Source: JBOHUC01 sp050733935 (GTDB taxonomy: Bacteria; Eisenbacteria; RBG-16-71-46; DASYSL01). Taken from it: DNA of 20,628 nt. A program made the position numbers and the translations under genes. The DNA lies in the NCBI GenBank assembly GCA_050733935.1, contig JBOHUC010000173.1, forward strand, positions 1-20,628. The letters are read 5' to 3'. Positions within the stretch are counted from its first letter, which is position 1; each line of letters starts with the position of its first letter. The notes below the pieces were generated by a model. That model was not told where the DNA came from, did no database searches, and saw only the letters and a list, made by a program, of their open reading frames with translations. Positions 1-9,596 of this stretch are shown piece by piece.

Positions 1-2
1 CC

Positions 3-797
3 CCCGTGGCGCCCGTGGCCGCCGTCGCGGTCGAGCGCACCGAGCCGGCCTCCGAATCGGTCGGCGTCGAGAGCTTCCTTCCGGGTGGAGTGCTCGAGAA
101 CGCTTCGGGTCGCGTCTATCTCCACGAGCGCCTGCGCTCGGAGATCGAGCGCCCGAACCGCAAGTGGGGCCGCTACAAGATCCGCCCGGCACGCGCCGCG
201 TTCCTGCACGAGGAGCTCGCCGGGATGGCCGGCCGGGGACTCGGCGGGGCTGTGTATCTCGACCTCGAGACCTGCGGGCTCACGAACGCGAGCGTCTTTC
301 TCGCCGGGACCATGCACTGGAACGGGACAGACTTCGTCGTCCGCCAGTACTTCGCCCGCGACTACGCCGAGGAAGCGGCGCTCGTGCACGAGCTCATTGG
401 GTTCCTCACAGGCTTCGAGACGCTCATCACCTACAACGGGAAGTCCTACGACGTGCCCTTTCTCACGGACCGCGCGAACCTGCACCGGATGGCGTTCGTC
501 CCGCCGCCGCGGCACCTGGATCTGGTTCATCACGCGCGCCGGCGCTGGGCCGGGGAGTTTCCGAATTGCCGCCTGGTGACGCTCGAGCTCTACGTCTGCG
601 GGCGCAGGCGGTCGGGGGACATTCCGTCGTCCGAGGTGCCCGGGCTGTACCACGACTACGTCAGGTACGGCGCGGCGCACCGGCTCATTCCGGTCTTCCA
701 CCACAATCTGATCGACGTCATCACCATGGACGAGATCCTCCGCGCCCTGATCGAGGACACGGCCGCCACGGAATTCGCGTCCTACGATCTCGAGTAG
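3..797 (+). CDS. RNase H-like (YprB-type) exonuclease-domain protein, 5' end probably outside window
   Basis: The protein has a DEDD-type ribonuclease H-like fold of the kind found in YprB/RNase_H_2 proteins, a family predicted to be a metal-dependent 3'-5' exonuclease. Counting from the GTG at 6, the acidic residues fall in the expected order. D86 and E88 lie in YLDLETCGL, D149 in TYNGKSYDVPFL, and D237 follows the histidine pair in FHHNLID. Two metal ions would be held by these residues. The frame is open to the window edge, so the true start may lie further upstream; the GTG at 6 is only the first usable codon here. The substrate is unknown. A hairpin followed by a T run lies 36 bases after the stop. 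Family assignment is fairly secure from the motif set; biochemical role is inferred. Confidence 0.8.
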   Translation, partial: PVAPVAAVAVERTEPASESVGVESFLPGGVLENASGRVYLHERLRSEIERPNRKWGRYKIRPARAAFLHEELAGMAGRGLGGAVYLDLETCGLTNASVFLAGTMHWNGTDFVVRQYFARDYAEEAALVHELIGFLTGFETLITYNGKSYDVPFLTDRANLHRMAFVPPPRHLDLVHHARRRWAGEFPNCRLVTLELYVCGRRRSGDIPSSEVPGLYHDYVRYGAAHRLIPVFHHNLIDVITMDEILRALIEDTAATEFASYDLE

Positions 798-833
798 CCC
801 GACCGCGAATCGCCCGACCTCGAATAGACGCGT

Positions 834-866
834 GCCGTCGTTCGCTCGACGACGGCCGCGCGTTTT
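834..866 (+). terminator. probable rho-independent terminator
   Basis: A perfect 8-bp stem, GCCGTCGT with ACGACGGC, encloses a 7-base loop and is followed seven bases later by TTTT. It lies just downstream of the RNase H-like gene and before the next plus-strand start. The short T run and the gap before it make this a moderate call. Confidence 0.45.
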
Positions 867-1001
867 CGGCCCGGCTTCATCGCGCAATCGCGGAGTTTTC
901 GCCGATCGTCGCTCCGCCCGTCTCTGGCAGGGAACTTGCGAGTCCGCTCCCGCCCCCGCTCGCGTCATGCTTTCCTGTCCTTGTCCCCTTCCGGAGTCCA
1001 A

Positions 1002-1283
1002 ATGGCCGAACTCGGAGACGAGCTCATTCGTCACTGCTGGGAGCTCATGCACAGCGGTCAACCGTATCGCGCGCTCGCCCTCGCGGAGCGCGCGCTTCGC
1101 ACGTATGCCCCGCCGCCCGATTCGCTCCTCGCGGGGCGGCTCTCGCTCATCGTCGGTGTCGCGCTCTCGGCACTCGGCCGTGACGTCCCGGCGCGCCGCT
1201 ACCTCGAGGACGCGTCCTGGTCCCTCGCCCGGGCGCGCGAAGACGCAGGTGCGGTGCACGAAAGCGTGTCCGTCGCCGGGTGA
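1002..1283 (+). CDS. small helical TPR-like hypothetical protein
   Basis: A 93-residue protein starting MAELGDELIRHCWELM. I chose the ATG at 1002 because GGAG sits at 993-996 with good spacing; the longer in-frame extension is arginine-rich and looks non-coding. The segment GQPYRALALAERALRTY followed by a second helix pair ending LGRDVPARRYLEDASWSLARAR has the alternating small and hydrophobic pattern of tetratricopeptide-like helical hairpins. This suggests a protein-protein interaction module, but the protein is too short to assign a role. It converges on the membrane-protein gene ending at 1321, with a gap of about 37 bases. Confidence 0.6.
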   Translation: MAELGDELIRHCWELMHSGQPYRALALAERALRTYAPPPDSLLAGRLSLIVGVALSALGRDVPARRYLEDASWSLARAREDAGAVHESVSVAG

Positions 1284-1320
1284 AGGGTCGGCGGCCGTGG
1301 CGTCGGGCGAGTGAGGCCGG

Positions 1321-2088
1321 TCAGGCCGCGCGCGTGGCGAGGAGGCGCGCGAGAAACACGGCGGCGGCGAGGAGGACGGCGAACGTGGCGAGGAGAACGC
1401 GCATGCGCGCGGCCGCGGCCAGCCACGAGTAGGTGCCGCGCGCGAGGGCCATCTCGCGAGTCGCAAGCGGAAGCGTGAGGAGTGAGGCGAGCGCATGCCA
1501 TGGAAGGCCAGCCGAGAGGACGAGCGCGGGCACGACGCCGAACGCGGCGACGAGATCCCCCGCGAACCAGGGCGGCGCGCTCGCCCGTGAGGGCACGGGA
1601 TGGGAGGCCGCCCGCGCCCGCCGTCCCGCGTCTGCGAGAAAGCCGATCGGAAGCCCGATCCAGAACGCCTGCGGCATGAAGTCCCCGACGATCGAAAGCC
1701 CCGCGCCCGCCGACGCGAGCGGCCCCAGGGCGGCCACGGTGAGCGGGCCCCCGAGCCGCGTTTCCTCGAGCTTCGGTCCCATGAAGAGCGCGATCTGAAC
1801 GAGCCCGAGGGCCAGGACCACCCAGAGCATCGGCCATCCGCGCAGAAGAACGAGGACGAAGCCCGCGAGCGTCGCCAGAAAGAGGTCGCGCGCGATCCGC
1901 GACGGTCGGGGAGCGGAGGCGGGCAGGCTTCCAACGGGCCTCAGGTCGTCGAGTGCGAGCCCGAAGAGGACGAAGCACGCCAGCGCACTCCACCTGGGCC
2001 TGAGCGACGGATCGAACGCCGCGGCCGCGCCGGCGAGTGTCGAAAGGAGAAACGCGAGGCGGGAGGACGGCAGGAAGGAGACGATCAC
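1321..2088 (-). CDS. multi-pass membrane protein, possibly a degenerate UbiA/MenA-like prenyltransferase homologue
   Basis: A 255-residue, very hydrophobic protein with about eight predicted membrane segments. The run PLTVAALGPLASAG followed by the membrane segment FWIGLPIGFLADAG resembles the sixth-helix region of MenA/UbiA prenyltransferases. However, the two aspartate-rich motifs that bind prenyl diphosphate and magnesium are not intact; only a DD pair after helix 2 and a lone D near GFLADAG remain. It may be an inactive or repurposed relative, or the resemblance may be chance. The GTG start overlaps the cdaA stop in a GTGA arrangement, so translation is probably coupled to cdaA. Many bacteria carry cdaR and glmM at this position. 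Confidence 0.7.
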   Translation of the reverse strand: MIVSFLPSSRLAFLLSTLAGAAAAFDPSLRPRWSALACFVLFGLALDDLRPVGSLPASAPRPSRIARDLFLATLAGFVLVLLRGWPMLWVVLALGLVQIALFMGPKLEETRLGGPLTVAALGPLASAGAGLSIVGDFMPQAFWIGLPIGFLADAGRRARAASHPVPSRASAPPWFAGDLVAAFGVVPALVLSAGLPWHALASLLTLPLATREMALARGTYSWLAAAARMRVLLATFAVLLAAAVFLARLLATRAA

Positions 2089-2972
2089 GCGCTTTCGCTG
2101 CCGGTCGTGCCGGCCTTGCGCACGGAGCCCACGGCCCCGACGGGACCGACGGATCCGACGGGCCCTGAGCCCGGCCCGCTCGATGCGGGCGGAGACTGCG
2201 CGGCTTCCTCCTCCTCTTCGTCTGAGATGCGGAGGATGCGGGAGAGCTCGCTCCGGAGCTTGCCTTCATCGAGCCGCTCGAGCAGCACGCCGCGCCAGGC
2301 GACCGAGATCGCGCGCGTGTGTTCCGAGATGCAGACCGCGACCGCGTCCGTCTCCTCCGAGATCCCGATCGCCGCGCGATGACGCGTGCCGAGCGCCGGA
2401 GAGATGCGCGGATTCTGCGACAGGGGAAGGATGCAGCCGGCGGCGACGATCTGATCGCCGCGGATGATCACCGCCCCGTCGTGGAGCGGCGAGTTCGGCG
2501 TGAAGAGCGTCTCGATGAGCTCGCTTCGCACGCGGGCGTCGAGGCGCGTCCCGGTTTCCACGAAATTCCTGAGACCTTCGTTCCGCTCGAGCACGATCAG
2601 GCCGCCGTGGCGGTTCTCCGACATGTGCTCCGCCGCCCGGACCACCTCACCCAACACGCCGTACTCGTCGACGCGCAGGAACGAGCGGAAGTAGCGCGTG
2701 CGCCCGAACTGGGCGAGCGCGTGGCGAAGCTCGGGCTGGAACAGGATGACGAACGTGATGAGCCAGACCGTGCGCAGATTGGTGGCGATGTAGTCGACCG
2801 TGATCAGGTTCAGGAAGCGCGCCGCGGCCGACAGCACGACGAGGACGAGCAGGCCGACGAACATTTGCGCCGAGCGCGTGCCCTTGACACCCACGAGCAG
2901 GCGATAGAACAGCGCTGCGACGAGGAGGATGTCGAGGACGTCGAGCAGCCAGATCTTGTGAACGGGAGTCAC
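2085..2972 (-). CDS. cdaA: membrane-bound diadenylate cyclase CdaA (c-di-AMP synthase)
   Basis: CdaA condenses two ATP molecules into the second messenger c-di-AMP at the inner membrane. From the GTG at 2972 the protein has 295 residues. Two or three N-terminal membrane helices (about 9-28, 36-52, 64-80) are followed by the DAC domain with the catalytic DGA at 165-167 and the RHR motif at 197-199. The start fits the usual N-terminus (TPVHKIWLLDVLDILLVA); the in-frame extension upstream is non-coding in character. The family usually has about 270 residues. The surplus is an acidic stretch (DEEEEEAAQ) and a Gly/Val/Pro-rich tail at 252-295. It overlaps the downstream membrane-protein gene by 4 bases. 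No CdaR or GlmM partner gene follows. Confidence 0.93.
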   Translation of the reverse strand: MTPVHKIWLLDVLDILLVAALFYRLLVGVKGTRSAQMFVGLLVLVVLSAAARFLNLITVDYIATNLRTVWLITFVILFQPELRHALAQFGRTRYFRSFLRVDEYGVLGEVVRAAEHMSENRHGGLIVLERNEGLRNFVETGTRLDARVRSELIETLFTPNSPLHDGAVIIRGDQIVAAGCILPLSQNPRISPALGTRHRAAIGISEETDAVAVCISEHTRAISVAWRGVLLERLDEGKLRSELSRILRISDEEEEEAAQSPPASSGPGSGPVGSVGPVGAVGSVRKAGTTGSESA

Positions 2973-3019
2973 GGAAGGTCCCGGGCCCGGATCGAAGGAG
3001 AACAGGTGTGCGCACGACC

Positions 3020-3028
3020 ATCGTAGCA
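3020..3028 (-). promoter_or_regulatory. candidate extended -10 promoter for cdaA
   Basis: Read on the minus strand, TGCTACGAT matches an extended -10 (TGnTANNNT) with four of six -10 bases. No clear -35 is seen 17 bases upstream. A transcript from here would have a leader of roughly 40 bases before the cdaA GTG. Confidence 0.35.
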
Positions 3029-3134
3029 GAGGCCTCGACGGCCCCGGGAGAGGTATCGGCCCGCCGGACCACCGACTGCAGGGACTTCGTGGCGTGCGGG
3101 CCGGAATTCGGGCATCCTTGACCGCTCGATCGCC

Positions 3135-3165
3135 GTGGGACGTTCTTTCTCTTGCGAAGTCCCAC
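3135..3165 (+). promoter_or_regulatory. inverted repeat ahead of the 3191 gene
   Basis: GTGGGAC at 3135-3141 and GTCCCAC at 3159-3165 are perfect 7-base arms 17 bases apart, ending 25 bases before the ATG at 3191. It could be an operator or a leader hairpin. A weak TTGACC -35-like hexamer lies at 3118-3123. Confidence 0.25.
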
Positions 3166-3190
3166 CTCAACCTTCGGTCGGGGAGGCCGA

Positions 3191-4309
3191 ATGCGATTCG
3201 AAACGATCCCGCATGCCGTGCTAGCCGCGGGTGCCGCGGCGCTCGCGCTCTTTCTTGCGACGCTGGCGCCCGGCCTTGGTCCAAGAGCACTTGCGGTCGC
3301 AGCGGACTCGACGTCGCGACCTGTTCAGCTCTTGGATCTCGCGCCGGGCGAGCGGCTCCTCACGCAATCGAGCGCGCTCGGTTTCCAGCAGGGGAAGTAC
3401 ATCTCGGCCTCGGCGGAGTCCGTCTACCTGTGGCGCGGCTCGACGGTGACGGCGGTCCAGCTCGAAGGGATCGAGCGCTCGTGGTACCGGAGCAGTGGCG
3501 CCCTCAAGGGACTCCTCGTGGGTGCGGCTTTCGGGGCGGCAGCGACGTTGTTCATGGGCGCGGTCGACGGCTCCGACTGTTATCAGTGCCCCGATGGATA
3601 CCACGACGAACCCGACGGGTTTCCGATCGGGGACATCGTCCTCATGGGAGCGATCGGCGCTCTCGACGGCTTGATCGACGGTCGCTGGGAACCGCTCGAT
3701 CCCCCGGCGTCCGCGCTCCCCAAGAGCGAACACTCTCCGTGGCCGCGATGGGGAGCTTCGATTCGCGGCGGAATCACCACGGTTCCGGACTGGAACGTGG
3801 AGCCCGATGAGACAAGCGGGGGGAGCACCCGATTGACGGGATGGATGAATGGGAGCCCGAGCGCGAGCTGGGGCTTCGAGTACGGGCTCCTCTCGTCCGG
3901 CCAGTCCGAATACTTATACTCCGCCCCGTCCGACACGTTCGTTACGGACACCACGCAGGTCATTCTGCCCGGATACACCATGACACAGGTGGTCGAAACC
4001 CGTCTCCTCGACGTCGAAGGCGTGTTCCGGTGGCGAAAGACGAAGGGCTCGGTGAGGCTCTACGGAATCGCCGGCCTGGGCGTCTACGTGCTGAAGAAGG
4101 AGTGGATTACGACCCAGGACTACACGAATGGTTATCGGAGCCAGGGCGCGTACGACGGGTATGACAGCGCGCTCGGATTGAGCGGCGGGATCGGCTCGAC
4201 CTTCGGGCAGGGACGCGTCCGACCGGCAGTCGAGTTTCGTGGCCGATTCGCATTCTGGGATCAAGCCCGCGTCACACTCTCCCTCGAAGCCGGCCTCGAC
4301 TTCAACTAG
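3191..4309 (+). CDS. secreted outer-membrane beta-barrel-like hypothetical protein
   Basis: A 372-residue protein with an N-terminal signal peptide (MRFETI, then a hydrophobic run, then LAVAADS). GGGGAGG precedes the ATG at good spacing. The first third reads like a soluble domain (QLLDLAPGERLL, SAESVYLWRGSTV), followed by a glycine/alanine-rich hydrophobic segment around residues 113-130. From about residue 190 the sequence alternates aromatic and polar residues in strands (WGFEYGLLSSGQSEYLY, GSVRLYGIAGLGVYVL, VRPAVEFRGRFAF) and ends in a strand-like LSLEAGLDFN. This is typical of small outer-membrane barrels. I do not recognise a specific family. Divergent from cdaA. Confidence 0.75.
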   Translation: MRFETIPHAVLAAGAAALALFLATLAPGLGPRALAVAADSTSRPVQLLDLAPGERLLTQSSALGFQQGKYISASAESVYLWRGSTVTAVQLEGIERSWYRSSGALKGLLVGAAFGAAATLFMGAVDGSDCYQCPDGYHDEPDGFPIGDIVLMGAIGALDGLIDGRWEPLDPPASALPKSEHSPWPRWGASIRGGITTVPDWNVEPDETSGGSTRLTGWMNGSPSASWGFEYGLLSSGQSEYLYSAPSDTFVTDTTQVILPGYTMTQVVETRLLDVEGVFRWRKTKGSVRLYGIAGLGVYVLKKEWITTQDYTNGYRSQGAYDGYDSALGLSGGIGSTFGQGRVRPAVEFRGRFAFWDQARVTLSLEAGLDFN

Positions 4310-4313
4310 CGCG

Positions 4314-4378
4314 GGTTGGCCGCGGTTGGCGCTGACATCTGGTGGCTCCAAACCGCGGCCGGTTGGCCCCGGTTGACG
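4314..4378 (+). repeat. two 18-bp direct repeats upstream of the haem-motif barrel gene
   Basis: GGTTGGCCGCGGTTGGCG at 4314-4331 and GGTTGGCCCCGGTTGACG at 4361-4378 differ at two positions and are 47 bases apart. The second copy contains the candidate -35 hexamer TTGACG, so the pair could be regulator sites. Between them lie CCGCGGTT (4320-4327) and AACCGCGG (4351-4358), able to form an 8-bp stem that might end the upstream transcript, though no T run follows. Confidence 0.4.
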
Positions 4379-4401
4379 GACACCCTCCGGACCGCAACAA
4401 T
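4373..4401 (+). promoter_or_regulatory. candidate sigma-70 promoter
   Basis: TTGACG at 4373-4378, a 17-base spacer and AACAAT at 4396-4401 match the -35 and -10 consensus at five and four positions respectively. The leader to the ATG at 4475 would be about 67 bases. Confidence 0.45.
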
Positions 4402-4474
4402 GGCGTTCCAATCCCCCCGGCGCCCGAGCGAACGGCGCCGCCCCGATCGCCATGCCGCAAGGAGGGAAGGGCGC

Positions 4475-5635
4475 ATGCCGAGTTTCGGCTTCCGCTTCCG
4501 CACGATTGTCCGGGGATTTGCGGGGCTCACCGTTTTCTGCGCGATCGTCGCGCTTGCTCCGCGCGCTGTCGCGCTTCCGCTCTACGCCACACGCCAGGGC
4601 CTTCCCTGCATGGCCTGCCACTTCGATCCGGACGGCGGCGGGCCGCGCAACGACTTCGGATTCCAGTTCGAGAAGAACCGGCACGACCTGACTCCCGACG
4701 AGCGGTGGGCGGACCTCGTGCTCGCGAATCGCGTCGGGGATGCGCTCTATTTCGGAACGAACATGCGGCAGCAATACACGTATGTCCACGCGGTGGGGAC
4801 GGGACAGACCGGCGTTTCGACGTTCTTCCCGATGCAGGGCGCGCTCTACGCCACGTTCGCCCCGCTCTCGAAGCTCACGATCGTCTACAGCCGCGACCTC
4901 CGCGAGACCCGCGACGCGTGGGGGATGATCCACGATCTGCCGGTCGGCCTCACGATCAAGGCCGGCCAGTTTCGCGTTCCGTTCGGCCTGCGGAACGACG
5001 ACCACACGAACGCAACGCGGGCCGGATTCCGCGAGGCGCTCGCGGGCTCGTTCGGGACGAGCGGGCTCCTGCCCTACGATCCTCGAGGAGTCGAGGGCGG
5101 AGTCGAAGTCTCGGTCACGCCGTTCAACGCGACGAACCTGACGCTGACGGCGGCCCTGACGAACGGTGGGCCCGCGTTCGCGAATCGCGCCCAGGCGATC
5201 ACCGGGAAGCTCTGGTACAACGAGTCCTTCCACATGGGTGGGCTTTCCTACTATGACAACTGGCGGTCGACGACAGGTTTGCGAGACCAGGCGGTCTCGT
5301 ACTACGCGGGCCTCGCGGTCGCACCACGACTCACGGTCCTGGGAGAGGTCGGCTGGGCGCGGAGCGAGCTCGGACCGGGCGCGGGCGTGCGCTATACCTA
5401 TGCGTTCTGGGGGGAAGCCGACTACAAGGTGAGCCGCACGGTGCTCGTGCGCGTGAAATACGACTACGTGGACTTGAACACCGACATCGAGGGCGCCGCC
5501 CAGGAGCGCTTCACCGGAGAGACCGACCTCACGTTCATACCCTTCGCCGATCTCAAGGCCTCCTACCGCTACGTCGTGCCCGAGGATGCGCCGAACGAGA
5601 ACCAGGTGCTCCTGCAGTGGCACTTCTACTATTAG
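4475..5635 (+). CDS. porin-like outer-membrane barrel with N-terminal CxxCH motif
   Basis: A 386-residue protein with a signal peptide ending near VALPLYA. The ATG at 4475 has GGAGGG at 4461-4466. Immediately after the signal peptide is LPCMACHFDP, a CxxCH site that would bind one c-type haem covalently, followed by GGGPRNDFGFQFEKN. The rest consists of alternating strands with many aromatic residues and resembles a porin-type barrel (LTIVYSRDLRETRD, LTIKAGQFRVPFGLR, and the C-terminal LLQWHFYY). The C-terminal aromatic strand fits BAM-dependent assembly. A short Cys-His segment (about CxACH-FP-LN-FG) before a barrel is seen in a broad set of Gram-negative proteins annotated as cytochrome c-containing. 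A role in electron transfer across the outer membrane is possible but not shown. Confidence 0.75.
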   Translation: MPSFGFRFRTIVRGFAGLTVFCAIVALAPRAVALPLYATRQGLPCMACHFDPDGGGPRNDFGFQFEKNRHDLTPDERWADLVLANRVGDALYFGTNMRQQYTYVHAVGTGQTGVSTFFPMQGALYATFAPLSKLTIVYSRDLRETRDAWGMIHDLPVGLTIKAGQFRVPFGLRNDDHTNATRAGFREALAGSFGTSGLLPYDPRGVEGGVEVSVTPFNATNLTLTAALTNGGPAFANRAQAITGKLWYNESFHMGGLSYYDNWRSTTGLRDQAVSYYAGLAVAPRLTVLGEVGWARSELGPGAGVRYTYAFWGEADYKVSRTVLVRVKYDYVDLNTDIEGAAQERFTGETDLTFIPFADLKASYRYVVPEDAPNENQVLLQWHFYY

Positions 5636-5682
5636 CGACCGTTCCCTGCCGTCTCTCGCGGGTGTGAGCCCGGGGCCTCGAC

Positions 5683-5917
5683 TTGCCCCGTGGCAACCTG
5701 CCGTGCGGCACTTGCTGTGCAGCAACCTGAGTGGGGGCACTTGCCCCGGGGCAACCTGCTGCGCAGCAACCTGGCGGGGGCAACTTGCCCTGGGGCAACC
5801 TGCTGTGCAGCAACTAGGCTGGGGGCAACTTGCCCTGGGGCAACCTGCTGCGCAGCAACCTGGCGGGTCAACTTGCCCTGGGGCAACCTGCTGTACAGCA
5901 ACCTGCCGTGCGGCAGG
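5683..5917. repeat. array of twelve short palindromes, about 44-bp period, in a convergent gap
   Basis: This fills most of the 324-base gap between the barrel gene (stop 5635) and the folP stop (5960). Twelve palindromes start at 5683, 5699, 5712, 5741, 5757, 5785, 5801, 5830, 5846, 5873, 5889 and 5902. From 5741 two types alternate: TTGCCCYRGGGCAA and, two bases later, TGCTGYRCAGCA. The pair repeats at intervals of 44, 45 and 43 bases. The centre varies as CG, TG or TA, keeping the symmetry. The last unit, CCTGCCGTGCGGCAGG, has 7-bp arms. Linkers such as GGGCAACTTGCCC allow alternative pairing between neighbours. Unequal spacing shifts the frame from unit to unit, so it is not coding. It resembles REP/BIME clusters in location, but the units do not match any REP consensus I know. 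Confidence 0.9.
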
Positions 5918-5959
5918 TGGCAGGGGGATTGGGCGGAGCGCGATTCGACGGCCTGAGGA

Positions 5960-6859
5960 CTAGAGCAGGAGCTCGGCCATCCTGAGAGCGCGGACGGTGG
6001 GGCGGACGTCGTGCGTGCGCACGATGCGCGCGCCGGCCAGCACGCACGCGACGGCCGCGGCGAGCCCGGCTTCGAGCCGCTGGTCGAGCTCGAGACCGAG
6101 GAGCTTCTGGAACAGGCTCTTCCGGGATACTCCGATGAGGAGCGGATAGCCGCACGAGGCGAGATCGGCCGTGTGCTGAAGCAGTGCCAGGCTGTGCTCC
6201 GCAGACTTTCCGAATCCGATGCCCGGATCGATCGCAATCGCTCCGCGCTCGAGCCCTGCCTCCTCGGCGCGGCGCCCGGCGTCGTACAGGAAGCCCCGCA
6301 CCTCGCCCACGACGTCCGCATACCTGGGATCGCTCTGCATGGTCGAAGGCTCGCCCTGCATGTGCATGAGCACGAGGCCGGCTCCGTAGCGGGCGGCGAG
6401 CCCTGCGCGCGCGCCGCCGTCGCGCAGTCCCGAGATGTCGTTCACGATTGCGGCACCGAGATCGAGCGCCACTTCCGCGACCTCGGTCTTCCGCGTGTCG
6501 ATCGACACCGGGACCGGACTCCGGTCGCGCAGCAGCTCGAGCACCGGACGGACGCGCGCGATCTCTTCCTCCGCTGAAACCGGGGCCGAGCCGGGGCGCG
6601 TGCTCTCGCCGCCGACGTCGATGAGATCGGCGCCGTCCTCGATCATGCACATGGCCTGGTGAAGGGCGACCTGCGGGTCCACGAAGCGGCCGCCGTCGGA
6701 GAACGAATCAGGTGTGATGTTGAGGACGCCCATGACGAGCGCGCGGCGGGAGACGTCGAACGTGCGCCCGCGCACCTGCCAGGCCGCGGCAACGGAGACG
6801 GGCGGGGTGTGCGCCGCGGTCGCGGTGGTCGCCGTGACTTCGGGGGCCGGCGCGGACAT
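5960..6859 (-). CDS. folP: dihydropteroate synthase
   Basis: FolP joins 6-hydroxymethyl-dihydropterin diphosphate with p-aminobenzoate in folate synthesis. The 299-residue protein carries the family signatures in order: MGVLNITPDSFSDGG, DVGGESTRPG, VSIDTRK, IVNDISG, IDPGIGFGKS, IGVSRKS and the closing RTHD. The ATG at 6859 is preceded by GAGGGGG and follows the ftsH stop by 10 bases, placing it last in the tRNA-tilS-hpt-ftsH-folP transcript. The 35-40 residue N-terminal extension before the first strand is Ala/Thr-rich and dispensable-looking. The gene ends 43 bases from the palindrome array. Sulfonamides target this enzyme family; no resistance-related change can be judged here. Confidence 0.96.
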   Translation of the reverse strand: MSAPAPEVTATTATAAHTPPVSVAAAWQVRGRTFDVSRRALVMGVLNITPDSFSDGGRFVDPQVALHQAMCMIEDGADLIDVGGESTRPGSAPVSAEEEIARVRPVLELLRDRSPVPVSIDTRKTEVAEVALDLGAAIVNDISGLRDGGARAGLAARYGAGLVLMHMQGEPSTMQSDPRYADVVGEVRGFLYDAGRRAEEAGLERGAIAIDPGIGFGKSAEHSLALLQHTADLASCGYPLLIGVSRKSLFQKLLGLELDQRLEAGLAAAVACVLAGARIVRTHDVRPTVRALRMAELLL

Positions 6860-6869
6860 GCTTCCCCCT

Positions 6870-9592
<2,723 letters not shown>

Positions 9593-9596
<4 letters not shown>

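Noticed and set aside
4320..4358. Strong rho-independent terminator after the 3191 gene
   Set aside because: The 8-bp stem is real but the loop is 23 bases and no T run follows, so it is only noted with the direct repeats.
3914..5740. 608-codon minus-strand open frame opposite the two barrel genes
   Set aside because: It crosses two well-supported plus-strand genes with signal peptides and has no recognisable domain.
5683..5917. CRISPR array
   Set aside because: There are no unique spacers; linkers are themselves related and self-complementary, and no cas genes are nearby.
5690..5956. Open frames across the palindrome array, including one with GNL/SNL runs resembling pentapeptide repeats
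   Set aside because: Unit spacings of 44, 45 and 43 bases change the frame from unit to unit, symmetry explains the peptide repeats, and no ribosome site is present.
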